From NCBI GenBank assembly GCA_014706295.1, contig JACSVZ010000008.1, positions 4,280,848-4,344,847 of the forward strand: a stretch of 64,000 bases of DNA, given 5' to 3'. Made by a program: the position numbers and the translations under genes. The DNA comes from Lycocorax pyrrhopterus obiensis (lineage: Eukaryota; Chordata; Aves; Passeriformes; Paradisaeidae). The notes below the pieces were generated by a model. That model saw nothing but the letters and a program-made list of their open reading frames with translations, did not search any database and had not been told where the DNA came from. Within the stretch, counting starts at the first letter, position 1. Every line of letters begins with the position of its first letter. This document shows positions 35,408-47,229 of this stretch, piece by piece.

Positions 35408-35450
35408 CTGCGCGGGACCGCGCCGCCGCCATCGCCGCCCGCCCCGGCCG
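35408..35450 (-). other. CCAR1: CCAR1 exon 1, non-coding (5' end approximate)
   Basis: The 3' end is fixed by a strong donor, GCGCAG|GTATGG. The 5' end is unknown; 35,450 is a guess from the NRF1/CRE sites just upstream. A short upstream open frame of 14 codons begins at an ATG at 35,432 and ends at a TAG inside exon 2, before the main ATG. Confidence 0.65.
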
Positions 35451-35458
35451 CCCGCACC

Positions 35459-35488
35459 GCGCAGGCGCCGATCCTGCTGCTACGTCAC
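35459..35488. promoter_or_regulatory. NRF1-like and CRE-like sites
   Basis: GCGCAGGCGC at 35,459-35,468 resembles the NRF1 site. TACGTCAC at 35,481-35,488 carries a TGACGT half-site for CREB/ATF factors. Both sit just upstream of the likely first exon. They are motif matches only. Confidence 0.5.
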
Positions 35489-35563
35489 GCCTGCGACCGC
35501 GCGAGGCGGTGCGCGCCCGGCCCTGCCGCGTGCAGGGCCCGCGCGGCTCGGGGGCGGGGCCCC

Positions 35564-35575
35564 GCCGCCATCTTG
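35564..35575 (-). promoter_or_regulatory. YY1 site, proximal copy
   Basis: An identical 12-mer CAAGATGGCGGC in the same orientation, 41 bp from the other copy (about four helical turns). Confidence 0.7.
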
Positions 35576-35604
35576 GGCGAGGCGGGCGCGGGCGGGGCCG
35601 CGGC

Positions 35605-35616
35605 GCCGCCATCTTG
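35605..35616 (-). promoter_or_regulatory. YY1 site, distal copy
   Basis: Minus strand reads CAAGATGGCGGC, the full YY1 consensus in the sense orientation of CCAR1. Such sites usually lie close to or just downstream of a start site, so a start near 35,620-35,640 is possible as an alternative to one near 35,450. Confidence 0.7.
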
Positions 35617-35980
35617 CGGCGGGACCGCCTTGAGGGAGCGGCGGGACTGGCGAGGTCCGGGCCTTCTTAGGGGTCCCCTGCGGCCCCCCCACCGGCTCGT
35701 CAGCGGTCAGACACACCCCACGCCACCTCACCGTGCCATATCGCTGTAGGGGATAGGCAGCCCTCAGCCCCCTCCCCACCCTTTGATAGCCGACTGTACT
35801 CGCAGAAACGTTCGGGCGATTCTGTGGGGGGACACGGGGTCATCTGAGGTGAAGGCAGAGCAGACGCACCAGAGACGCATCAAAGCTCTTAAGATGCTTT
35901 GAAACGGAAATTGCAGCCAGGACTCAGTGCAGTAAGTAGTTCAGGAGTTCTGGGCAAGAGTAATTTCTGTTCTTTCTTAG

Positions 35981-36082
35981 TCTGAGTTGGAGGGGACTTA
36001 GAAGGATCGTCGAGTCCAGCTCTTTAAGTGAGTGGCCGAGTCATGTAGGCATTGATCGAACCCATGGCCTTGGCATTGTTAC
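35981..36082 (-). mobile_element. CR1-type LINE fragment, 3' part
   Basis: The plus strand reads GTTGGAGGGGACTTAGAAGG and later ATCGAACCCATGGCCTTGGC, phrases typical of the reverse complement of avian CR1 3' ends. Diverged and 5'-truncated. It lies just beyond the CCAR1 CpG island. Confidence 0.6.
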
Positions 36083-38887
36083 AAAAAGCTTTCCATCCCA
36101 TAAATAGTTTCTTACACGAGTTTGTTTTGAAGTTAAATAGACAGATGAATGCCTACTCTACATTTGAGGGCAACTCAGCAAGACACACTTCGTAAATGAA
36201 AATAGGACTTTGAAGTGTTGCATTGTCATTAAAAACAGAAGCTGGTGATGGAGTAAAATCCTGAGAAGCAGCAACATCAAACTCGCAGTGAGGTGGATTA
36301 TGTTGTAGGAGGGCATCTAGATAAAGCAGCAGAAGACCATCAGGTGAAAGTAAATTTCTGCCAGCATTTGGTAGTTAATAATATATAAAGATAAATCTGC
36401 CTTTGCTGTTTAAAATCTATTTCAAATTAGATGAGGGTTTAGATGTTTCACACTCATAAAACATAGTTCTTACTTTTTAAGTCTACACATTTTAAACTTT
36501 GTCTCCTCTTGGCATAACTCCATTCAGCTCAGTCAGTTGACTAAAGCAGAATCTGTACCCTTTAACCTGGAGATAAGATTAAATGTTGAAAAGGTTGCAG
36601 GACTTTCTCCCACACTGTATGTGAAAAGGCCAGTGGCAAAATTCTATTAAAGAAGAAGGTAATTGTCAGTGAATATCAGAGTACTGTGAAGTAGTTCTGT
36701 TCTGCACTCGTCTGGCCCAGGGCCTTTTTATCAGAAGATAAAGGCTCAAAGAAAGCCTCAGAAGCTCATAGGAACCACAATCCTGATTTCCTGTACCTTA
36801 AGTAGAACATTTCATGTACTTTCTCCTTTCCAGATACATATTGCTACCATTACCTGGCAGATTTTGCCACTGCCATTTATGGTACACTAATGATTCCTTT
36901 TGAATTCTTTAGGTCTCTGTATCCTCTACTCAAGACAAACCACACTGTTGTGATGAACAATAGTTGTAATGGAAGTAGCAGTGAAAAAATATGTGCACTT
37001 ATAGTCTTGTTTCTTAAAATAATTCTAGGCCCCCAGACTATCTTTTAAGTGCATTGGACAATTTAATCCAAAATTGATGAGAGGACAAGTCTGAAATACA
37101 TGAGATTTCTACAAATTACCATAAAATAATGAGGCAACTTGAGAAAAAGATACAAATTAGAAGGTAAAACCTGTAAAGCAAATTGTTGCTTCCAGCTTTC
37201 TGGGTGGTTAGAGGAGTTAAGAATCTGCTGGGGATATTGTGGGGAGAAATTATAATTTTTAGGGTTTATAATCAACATCACAAATATTTTTGCATAATCA
37301 GTACATTTAACAAAGATGACTGGAAGAGCACAAAGAAGAGAACTTAGTACCAGGAACTGCTACAGTTCAAATAGCGAATATTTTGGATCTCTGCCCTTTC
37401 CTCAGGAAATCCATTGAGTTCATCTGTGGCACCTTCCACAGTGCTGTACAGCCTCTTTCCTGAGAAGCAGGAACACAATCACATTTGTCACCAAACAAAT
37501 CTTTACTGTCTTCAAAGTGCTCCTGAGGTGTCTCGTGACAGTAACAGTGTCATGAGCTTAGCACAAAGCAAAGTGTTTGCTGCCGGGGTTTTGCACTCTA
37601 AAAGGGATGACTGGGTGCTAGCTGCACATAGTCTTAGGCACTGCCTTTGGAAATAACATTCTGCCTTACAGCCCTGGAAAACTGGAAGTCCTATTTTTGT
37701 GAGAATGCTTTGTCTTTCTGTTGAAAATGACAGCATGGGTAAGGCTGGTTGTAAGGAAATTAGAAGAACTGTGTGCTTTAGAGGCATGTTCCTGTTAGCT
37801 ACACTAGCACAGAGTGCTTCACGACTGATTCATCTCTGTACATTATTGACACTGTATAGAGAATTCAATACCATAATCAATGCATTATGACTGTTACAAC
37901 ACCTGTTATAGACCATCCTTTACACAAAAACTGAAATACCAAACAGTTGTCCCTGTACAGCAGCAACAGAGCTGCTGGGATACTTTCCTGCATCATGTAG
38001 AATGAAACTAGTTGCAGGTATCTTGGATGTCTGCTATGAAAGAAAAATGAAGAAGGAAATGTGGAAAAGGCTTATTTTTGGTTGGGAAAAAAACCCCCCA
38101 GAAACAGATTTAATTGTATTTGTATCATGCATTTCTGGTACAGAATTGGAAGAGAAATTACGATTTTCTGATGAACATGCTTTTGATAATCTGTACCATT
38201 GATAAGACACAGAAATTAGTGTTTCGTGCCTAACATGAAGCTACTTGACAAGAAATGAATAAAGATGCTATATCTGTCCACCTAAATGCCAGTTACAGGG
38301 AGATGGTTATTTCACTCAATTTTTATGATGAAAAATTATTATATTATTTTTTTCCATATTCTTGTTGGAAATACATTTCCATGCATCCTGCTCAATTCCT
38401 GAATTAATTTTCAGATCTAAACATGTCACTACTGGAACCTGCTTTTTGCAGCTGTTGATGGGGTTGTTTGTTTATTCTATTCAGAAGGCCAGAAGAGATC
38501 ATTCAGAGAGAGTCAAACACATTTTTACCTTTCCAGATATCCAGGAATGGTAGCAACAGTCCAGTTAATGGCTGTTTTGATGCTTAAATTATAATACAGG
38601 TGCAGCATGGAAGCATCTAAGCAAATTATCATGGGTCTTTTGGTGCACAAAAATTTCTGTTATAGTCTTTTTGACTGTAGCCATATGTACTTTACACTTT
38701 CCCAAGCATGTGACACAGTCAGTACTGAAGTTTAATAATAAATATAACAAACTGAAGTTTATTACATACTGCTATACAAAGTATTCAACAAAAGTGTTTC
38801 TGAACTGGCTAGACCCCCTAAAGAATACAGGAAGGACATAACAGAATTAAATCGACCTGCTCAGGTTTAGCTGATTGCAAGTAACTT

Positions 38888-38910
38888 TTGGTTGGTTGGT
38901 TGGTTGGTTG
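38888..38910. repeat. (TTGG)n short tandem repeat
   Basis: Five to six TTGG units in a row. Confidence 0.9.
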
Positions 38911-39109
38911 ATAAGAGTCCCAGGGTAAGGACAGAAAGGCTTTTGTGGTCTCCTATATTGGAATAAAATTAAATGCATTGGGAACAGACTTCTGACAAAG
39001 TTTAAATGAGTAAAAATGTTGCAGCATAAATAAAGTAATTATTATTTTGAAGGTAATAGACACTGGAAGCACAGGGAAAATTTTTCACCTTGATAAATGA
39101 GAAATTTTT

Positions 39110-39268
39110 TCAGTGAGAGCAATTGAGAGAGTCCCCATCACTGAAAGTTCTCCAGATACAGCTGGGCAGGGTGCTAGAAAATCCCACCTAGGCTTTCTTT
39201 TCCACAAAGGATGGGACCGGGTGATGTTTTGAGGTCCCCACCAACCTGGGGTGCTCTGTGATCTGTGA
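39110..39268 (+). mobile_element. CR1-type LINE fragment, 3' end
   Basis: GAGAGTCCCCATCACTGAAAG, then GGACCGGGTGATGTTTTGAG and CCAACCTGGGGTGCTCTGTG follow the order of the avian CR1 3' UTR and end near GTGATCTGTGA, a decayed form of the terminal repeat. 5'-truncated, as usual for CR1. Confidence 0.75.
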
Positions 39269-42200
39269 ACATCACATAAAAAAAAAAGAGATGTAATCCA
39301 CAACGCCCAGGGAACCACAAGAATCGTGGCCTTCCATAAAGTCGTAAATTTTAAGGATTCCGTTTTTCTTACCCAATCTGACTTGTATTCAAGTCTTCAG
39401 TACCTTTAGGAAGGCCCTGTTTTCTAGGTGTATTGGGTTTGATTGCACGCATAGAACAGATTTCTCAGCTCTCTCCTTAAAATCTTGGGGTAATGCAGCT
39501 ATATGAAAGCCAGAGTAAAGGTACGTCTATAGACAGGCAATAAAGAAGAACAATTAGAAGAAAAATCCTGACCGCCTTTAAAATCTTAGTTCCACTGCCT
39601 GAGAAGCAGGAGACGGAGAGCTGAGAACCCATTTCCCTTCCACCACTGCCCGCGGTGTTCAGCCTCTTCCCATAGCAGAGCACAGGCCTCTCTCTGATCA
39701 GTGGGACAGACAGACAATTCCTGGTGCAGGACACCTGAGTGCACAGATTCAGAGGTTTAACTTGCAGGCTGCCACGTGCAGGAAGAGCAGGGAACATCCT
39801 GAGACCTGTGTGCAACAAGAGCCCCAAGTAAGGCCTCCTTCAGTGGGAGACAGCAAAGGAGCATGACTAAAACTCTGATTTCTACTCTGTTTGCTCAGAT
39901 GCAATAGAAGTTGCATATAAATGGAATACTTGCCTGTATTCTTTGGGGGTTCCAGAGCCTCTGGCACTTGACAGGCTTGCTGGTGAGCACTCTACACGCA
40001 ACACCCTTGGAGTTTCTTTTTTAAAGTTTTGTGAATACCTACCCTAGTCAGAGCTACAGCCTAAGGAGGATTGTTATGCAGTGACCCACCTGAACCACTT
40101 ACAGCCTCTTACCCTCATAGAGCAAAATAATTTGCAACAGCCCAACAAATCAACAAATCCCACCCCTAAAATCTGTAGGAGCCATAACCCAGGTGAGTCC
40201 TTACGAGGCTGTCTGCTATTGTGGAAGTGAGTTAGGGTCTAGGTTTGCTTGATGAAGCACTGGCTTAGTGCTTCATTTCCCTGAAGGGATTCCTCAAGTG
40301 AAGGGAGTCAGTCATTCTCATGCAAAAACAGAGTCTACGTGTAAAACAAAGTGGTCACAAGAAACTGAACTGCTGACTTTTTACACCACCGGAAACAAAG
40401 GTTTTGCTGTTCTGAGCTGAAAAAAGGCTAGGCCATGCCTCTAGCAGCAATTTAGGACTCCTTTAGGATCAAACAGCATGAAAGTATTACCCAGTTATGT
40501 TACAAATGGAGATGTACACATGGTACAGCAGGATTGTAAGTAATTTTTGGCCTGGTGTAAAAAGACATGGACATTTTCAAGAATTCAAGTGCTAAGAATG
40601 TAAGGATTTTGTATTAGTGGTATATATCACACAAGCAAAAGAGTATCCAGAAGTAAACAGACTGGACATGGAATTGGAGGCCTGTCTTGGGAATTGTGCT
40701 CCAGCCAATGGTTACTGAAATAGCCGGGTTTAAATTTCCACATTTTAAATATTTTTTCAGTTTGTCTAAGATTAAAAGCACAGATAGGGATTACTGGTAT
40801 TTTATTTTAGACTATCTAGGCCACTTCTTGAACCAAAACACTAACTGAAGCATTACCTTGCTTGTGTTTAAATGACATTTGAATATGTTGCTTGTTCTGA
40901 TAAACAGAGTGCACAGAAAGTCCAATATTTTGATGAACACCCTTCCGAATGTAAACTAATACTCTGTGTTAAATATTAATTATCAACAGCAGTAATCAAC
41001 ATTAGCATTGTTGAACAGCAAATCCTGGCGTTCTATGATCTTTAGCAGTATAGGAGTACTACAGAAAACTTTTAACTGTAGTACCAGCAAAAAAGCTTAT
41101 TTTGCAGCTTAATCAATTGTTAACAATTAACACCATTTTAGTAGGCATTGCAATCTAAGGCTTAAGAATTTAAAAGCAACCAACTGTACTACATCAATAT
41201 TCTATTACCTTGCATAATGTATATAAGAAATTCAGGATATAAAAAAAAAGCACTAAAGTCATCTCCAGGTGGTAAACTCACTTTTGGCAACAGGGATGCC
41301 AGGGCAGGTGAATCTGGTTTAGTTTTGTTCCCATAAGGTAGAGGTGAAGCTATGTTTTAAAACCTTTCTATGTAACATGCTCCATCATCTATGAGGAAAT
41401 ACAGCTCTGATTGGGATCACACTGCCCAGTGGGAATGCCAGGGCCAGGCAATAGGCAGGTGTCTGGCAGTACGTTAAAAGGGAAACGTTTCTCATCAATA
41501 GCTCTTCCTCAGTAATGATGTTTTTGGGTCTGGTCCAAGTCTTGAAGTGCCTTTCAAAATCCATATGCTTTCTTAAGACACCCGTGCTGGGGGTTCCTGA
41601 CTCTAATATTGAACCCTGGAATGTGTGACTCTGTTGAAGAAAGACTTAATAGTTCAGTTCAGAGAGGGCCTGGGGCAGCTTGGGAGATGTTGCTATAAAA
41701 CCCCAGTAGTGATTATCCTCTAAAAGAGCAGCAACTTACATAGGAGGGTCCAGGCCTCCCTGTTGGATGATCACATCCATCTCCCAGGAATTAGATATAC
41801 CATATCACACAATGTAGTTTCTTTCCAGGGCACTAGTGAAGCCAGAGGATAGCAGCATTCTTCTGCTCTCTAGGAGATTTCAGTTACCTGCAGGATTATT
41901 TTTGCGTATTATTTTGCTGCTGTACTTACTGGAGAAGGAAAAGGGGCAAGTATGAGCAGAGTTGTATTCCTCCTTCAGATCCAAACAACACGGATTCTGT
42001 TCAGTATTGTTGTTGTGCACTACAATGTCAGTAAAGCAGGCTAATGCTGAGGTCGGTTTTGAGAAAAAAACCCCAACCACACCCTTTGATTTGCAGCAAA
42101 TAAAACCTGAAATATTTTCAGCAGCTGGGAATTAAATGCCACAGTAAATGATTCCCATAAGCTTGCTCTGCCAGACAGGTAGCAAAAAGAGACACTGTGC

Positions 42201-45200
42201 AGACGTGTTCACAAACTGTTTTGTCCTTTTTAGTCAGAAAATGAAGTTCAGCTTTGCTGGCTGCTTCTCTTACTTCTCTTGACCTGGGGACAGCCTGAAG
42301 CAGAGGCAGACTGAGAACAGGGACTGGATTTTTGCCTGTTCCTTTCCAGTGCAGAAACCTGCTGACTTTTTGGGTGAAGCCCCTGTAGTCCTATTGATAA
42401 TTAACAAATACACTTCTACACATGATAGTGGTTATTAGTGCTAAGAGCAGGAAAGAAAAATTAGACGACTAAGTGCAAAATAGAAGTATAAAATTTATTT
42501 AAAACCACCCACAAAGTTCTGTGTAATCAGGAATGATACAATTTGTAATAGTCTTTTTAAAAACTCATGACAAGATTTAAAATATATTTTCAATTACAGT
42601 ATTCATTTAGCCTTATTCAGTTAGGACAATAAAAAAAAAGAAAGTTTACGTTCTAAACAGATGAGACACACAAGAAAAATAGAACAGAACAGACAATTTC
42701 CACAACGACAATTTTTACATGTATGTTTGAATACTAGTATCAACATTTCAATGCATCTTGCTACATAAACATGAAATCATGTACAACAACTGCTTGCACC
42801 AAAAAACATAGCTTAATTAGATCTTTCAAGTAACATGCAGTCACAACTCACAAGTCTTCAAGTACTGCTGGTAAGGGTTCCCTTGTCTGCAAAGAAGATT
42901 TTAAGGTTCAGTTTCTCAGCTAGCATAACTCTGCCCAGCTCCACCAGCCTCAGGGAGCTATGCTCAGTTATACTAGGAAAGAATCAGGCCCCAAATGTTT
43001 TTTTCAGAAAAGAAATAATTTTTACACATTCTCCTGTAAATACTGTGACATAATGAAGTGCTTTTTCTTTCTGATTTTTTTCTCCCTGTACATCATCTTT
43101 TTCTTAAAAATGTTAATTTTATGTTCCAGATTTCAATACAGTAGGTTGGTAACTGGGAATAAAACCTCAAATTCAAAGTTGAAAAATAAATATCAAATGC
43201 ATCCCAAGAAAGAAAGAGAGAAAAGAGAGAGAGAAGGAAAAAAAACCCCATGACTTTTTTTTCTTTCGCTTTGGCATTTTGTTAATCTTTTATCGTCCCA
43301 AGGCAGGAAGGAATTCATTAGCCGTAGCATTTCAATACAGCGTGTCCTTACATATTTATGTTGTTTCTTAATGACAGCAAATTCGGATCAGTACTTGTGA
43401 CCTGGCGTGATATTGTCACATTATGAAGAGCTGTCTCTTCCAAACTGAACAAATAATTGTAGAATAATTCCCTGGTAAAGACTGAAATGTATGAATGTTT
43501 GCATTGGTTAGAACTGGCTTTCTTTTAGCAGTACTGGGATAGCCCATTTGTTCTTCTTGACTAAAATTATTTTTTCATTTAGAGGACAAGAGCTTCATAA
43601 AGTTCGGCTGCTGCCTTTTGAGTTGCATGGATTAGACAGGCATTCACAAAGTTGGTACAAAATATGTTCTCATTGGGCTCTGCGGTATCACTGCAGTGTA
43701 AAAATTTAAGGCGGCGAGTATCTTTCCTTTTCCTCAAACTTTTTTTTTACAAGAAGTTTGCATTGCATTGCTTAACTGCAATGTAGTGGGGCTGTTGTTT
43801 ACATAAAACTTCCATGGGCAACAAGGGGAGCTCTACAGGACTCAGGCACGCAGAGCAATGCCAGGGTTTTCCCTGGCACGTAGCACCACAGTCAGGGAAG
43901 GCAGAAAGTGTTGGCTTTTAGCTTTGTGTCCCCAAACTCACCAGAGCATGACAACAGCACGCAACACTGCGCACTCTGCTGGGTGTGAAGTCAGGACAGA
44001 AGGGAGTTCAGTAGATTGTCACAACCCCAGTTTATAACATCAAGTAAAAGGGATCCAAGTTATGATAAAGGGTAGCAGGTATTTTAAGAAAAACTACCAA
44101 AGCTTAAAAATAGCATTTTTGACAATTTTGAGAGATTTCTGGGCTGGCCATTACCAAGAGGTACAAATCTTTTACCACATTGTCTTTGTAGACAGTGTTG
44201 GGCAAAGGACAGCCAATATAAGCAAATATTTAAAACCTGATAAAACCCAAGCAAGTCTCTTTTCAACCTGTATTTCTAAACTAAGAACAATCTGGATGTT
44301 ACTGGCCAGTATGTGCACAGTAGGGATACCATGAAATTAATTTCAGATGATTGTACAAATCAGTCATTTGGTAACTGTTTTGATTTATACTAGTGTCCTT
44401 TTATACTCTGATCAGTGTGATGGGATACTCTGAAGGATGTAAGCTAAAGTGACATCCATTTAAGGCCCCTTTATCCTTTCAATGCAATGCAAAGGACAGT
44501 AGTATAAATGAGAATCAGGGCCTCCATTCTTACTTTAAGACAACTCCCAAACCCTGGACCCTTTTCCATTACAATATAATAAAAATACAGATATACATGT
44601 AAAAATATTGATCAGGTCACAAAACTTTCCACGACAGCATTAAAACATTCTGTGGCAACAACTGCACTACTGAACATCAAAACTAGCAGTTCCCTCGCTC
44701 CACTGCAACAGCACTTCTTTGGAACATAGTTCATCTGCTGTAACTGGCAACTGTAGTTTAAGTGCCAAACCTGTCCTCCCTTACACATGTAGTTTTTGAG
44801 GTGTACACCTGCGTTCTGTGACTTTGTGAGGAATGTGTGAAAGGTGTGCAAAGTGTTGAAAAAAGCACCGTTGATCACTCACACCAAAGCAAGTCACGTT
44901 ATTTAGCACCCCAGTCTTGCATTCACTGCAAGTATGCTGTTCGAAGATTCTAGCATTTGAATAGAAGTGCATGTGGAAAAATGCCATATATAATGGCCCA
45001 GTAGAAGAAGAAAGGAAAATACACTGTCTGGAAGAATTAGGGATACAGCATCAAGAAGCATCTTGTATCTTTTAAAACTGAAGCTAGCAGTACATGCTTA
45101 AACACCATGAGCAATTGTTGGGATGATGAACTGCGGAACTGGATCGGAAAAGGAATCCTGAAGTCTTTATGTCTCAGAAAGACATAAAGAAACAGTGATG

Positions 45201-45837
45201 CTGACACCTCAGTACCCTTTAATAAAAGGCAGTAACTACTTAATTATTTTCTTCTCATGCTCCTTCAATTCCATTTTTTGCCACAGAGGAAGAACATCTT
45301 TTTTCCAAGCAGTCCTATGTTAGTTCAGGCATTTAAGTTACATAATACTTGGATATCTCACAAAGACTGTGACTGACGTAACCAGAAGACATACAGAAAC
45401 ATGATTGCTCCTGCTCTTGGAATCATGCAGGGGGCTGCAGCAGCTGTCTTATGCCAGGAACTGAGCAGAGCTGTTAAGAGTGACTCAAAAGACAAGAGGC
45501 TGTTCCACAGAAATGCTACCAACATGAAAAAATCATGTACTCTGAGAAGGGATGACTTTTCCTTCTCAGGGGGTGATCAGTTTTCTAGTCTTGCAAAGTC
45601 TCTTTTGTTTGGCTACTTGCAGATACAAGAACAGATTGTAACAACTACATCAAAAAATCTGAAAAGTAACTGGAAAATTGATTATTTGATTAAGAAAAGT
45701 AAGAAAACAGTGATTTTGACAGATTATGAATTGTCCCTCTCTATTGGAATTTTTAAAAATCCCAACGGTAATATTCTAGGCTCTGTACGAAAAAACATGA
45801 AGCAAAAGCCCTAGAACTGTAACATATAGAATGTAAG

Positions 45838-46021
45838 ATCATGGAATCACAGACTGGCTTGGGCTGGAAGGGACCTTAAAGCTCACCTCGTTCCAACCCC
45901 CTGCCATGGGCAGGGACACCTTCCACTATACCAGGTTGCTCCAAGCCCTGTCCAGCCTGGCCTGGGACACTTACAGGGATGGGGCAGCCACAGCTTCTCT
46001 GGGTAGTCTGTTCCAGATAAC
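45838..46021 (-). mobile_element. CR1 LINE 3' end
   Basis: The plus strand shows GGGCTGGAAGGGACCTTAAA, CCAACCCCCTGCCATGGGCA and CAGCCTGGCCTGGGACACTT in the order of a reverse-complement CR1 3' end. It is the least diverged copy in the window. Homology fades after GTTCCAGATAA. Confidence 0.9.
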
Positions 46022-46978
46022 TGAAAGACATGGATTTTAGGGGGAGAGTCCCAAGGAGAAATAGCTTCATATGACATTCCTGAGATGAAGATGGCTGATT
46101 TCCATACAAAGCAGGACAGCGTGCAGGAGGACTCGCACGCAGGCTGACAGCTGTGCTGCTAATGCCGAGTGCTGAAGCAGATCTGCTAAGGGAAAAACTT
46201 TTGGAGTAGTTACAAGCATTGAAAGCAGCCAGCAGCATGTGACAAAGTGAGCCAGCACTAACTGCTAACCACAGCTGGTGATCCAGAAAGACCATGGAGT
46301 GAGAAAGGTGGCTGGAGTATCCAGTGTCACCTGTACAGAGTAGAAAGTGGTATCTACTAATCAACGCTAGCCATATTAAGTGTTTTTCAGGGATACAACA
46401 CAGCATCATGTAGAACTAAGTCTTCAAAATTTAGTCAAGTATGTGACAGTATTAAACAAAAAGTTTTGCCTATTCTCTAAAAGAACCAAAAAGGTTTTAA
46501 CAGGGAAGTAATAAACACAGCATATTTTCAACCACTCCTTATAAGAAGTGATCCATATGTATCCTGGTGCCTGATCAGGTTCTACTATTAGAAATCCTTG
46601 GTCTTTCAGGAAACCTCAAATGTAAAACTTTTTCCTTTATGTAATTATAAGTTGGTAGCAACGTCCTAAAGCAGCATGTAGACAACTTGTGAAGACTGAC
46701 TAAACTTCAGGTAATCCCAGAAGAGACTAAAACCATTTCCTGAACTGTTAGAGTAACCAGCCACATCCTCTAGACTTTTGACACTGGGCACTCTGTTTTA
46801 GATTCAAGGAGAGTGTAAGTGTGTCGCAGACAAAATAAAATAAGCTACTGAATTTGAAGTCAGATGGACCAAAAGAACTGTTGGCATAAAGAAGTACCAT
46901 GGCAACTATGTGTACATAGGTTGACTCAAAAACCAATTGTACCTTCACAACTTTGCCTGTGATTTACTTACGCTGTGC

Positions 46979-47036
46979 AGAGAATCATTAAGGTTGGAAA
47001 GGACCTTAAAGACCATCAAGTCCAACCAGCATCCCA
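46979..47036 (-). mobile_element. short CR1 3'-end fragment
   Basis: AGAATCATTAAGGTTGGAAA and GACCATCAAGTCCAACCAGC match the terminal segment of a CR1 subfamily in reverse orientation. Only about 60 nt remain. Confidence 0.75.
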
Positions 47037-47166
47037 TCAGCTTTCTATATTCTCTATCTTGATGGTAGGAAGGGGCAGCAGGCTGGTGATGACAGCAGTG
47101 CTTGCTACCTTGTTTGTCTACACAGATCAAGAAAGGGTCAAGAGAGACCAACTCTCTCCCTCCTTT

Positions 47167-47167
<1 letters not shown>

Positions 47168-47225
<58 letters not shown>
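47168..47225. repeat. T homopolymer, 58 nt
   Basis: An uninterrupted run of 58 T. The 9-mer AGAGACCAA occurs on both sides, at 47,143-47,151 and 47,244-47,252. Such lengths are prone to sequencing error. Confidence 0.95.

Positions 47226-47229
<4 letters not shown>

Larger units (their letters stand above)
34880..35720. promoter_or_regulatory. CpG island and CCAR1 promoter
   Basis: A sharply GC-rich, CpG-dense block in an otherwise AT-rich window. It covers the non-coding first exon of CCAR1. There is no TATA box. Sites seen include two copies of GCCGCCATCTTG (YY1), GCGCAGGCGC (NRF1-like), TACGTCAC (CRE/ATF-like) and several GGGCGGGGC GC boxes. This is a typical housekeeping promoter. The long open frames in the block on both strands reflect GC richness and are not genes. 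Confidence 0.9.
35721..42480. other. intergenic region between TET1 and CCAR1
   Basis: AT-rich DNA with two CR1 fragments and a TTGG repeat. No convincing exon, tRNA or conserved open frame was found. Confidence 0.6.

Noticed and set aside
34935..35749. Long open frames on both strands across the CpG island (up to 225 codons)
   Set aside because: They come from extreme GC content, consist of Pro/Arg/Ala/Gly runs, show no domain, and overlap the CCAR1 promoter.
45876..46409. Minus-strand frame of 177 codons
   Set aside because: Its right-hand half reads through unique sequence and the rest through the CR1 3' end. CR1 3' UTR does not encode the reverse transcriptase, and no such motif is present.
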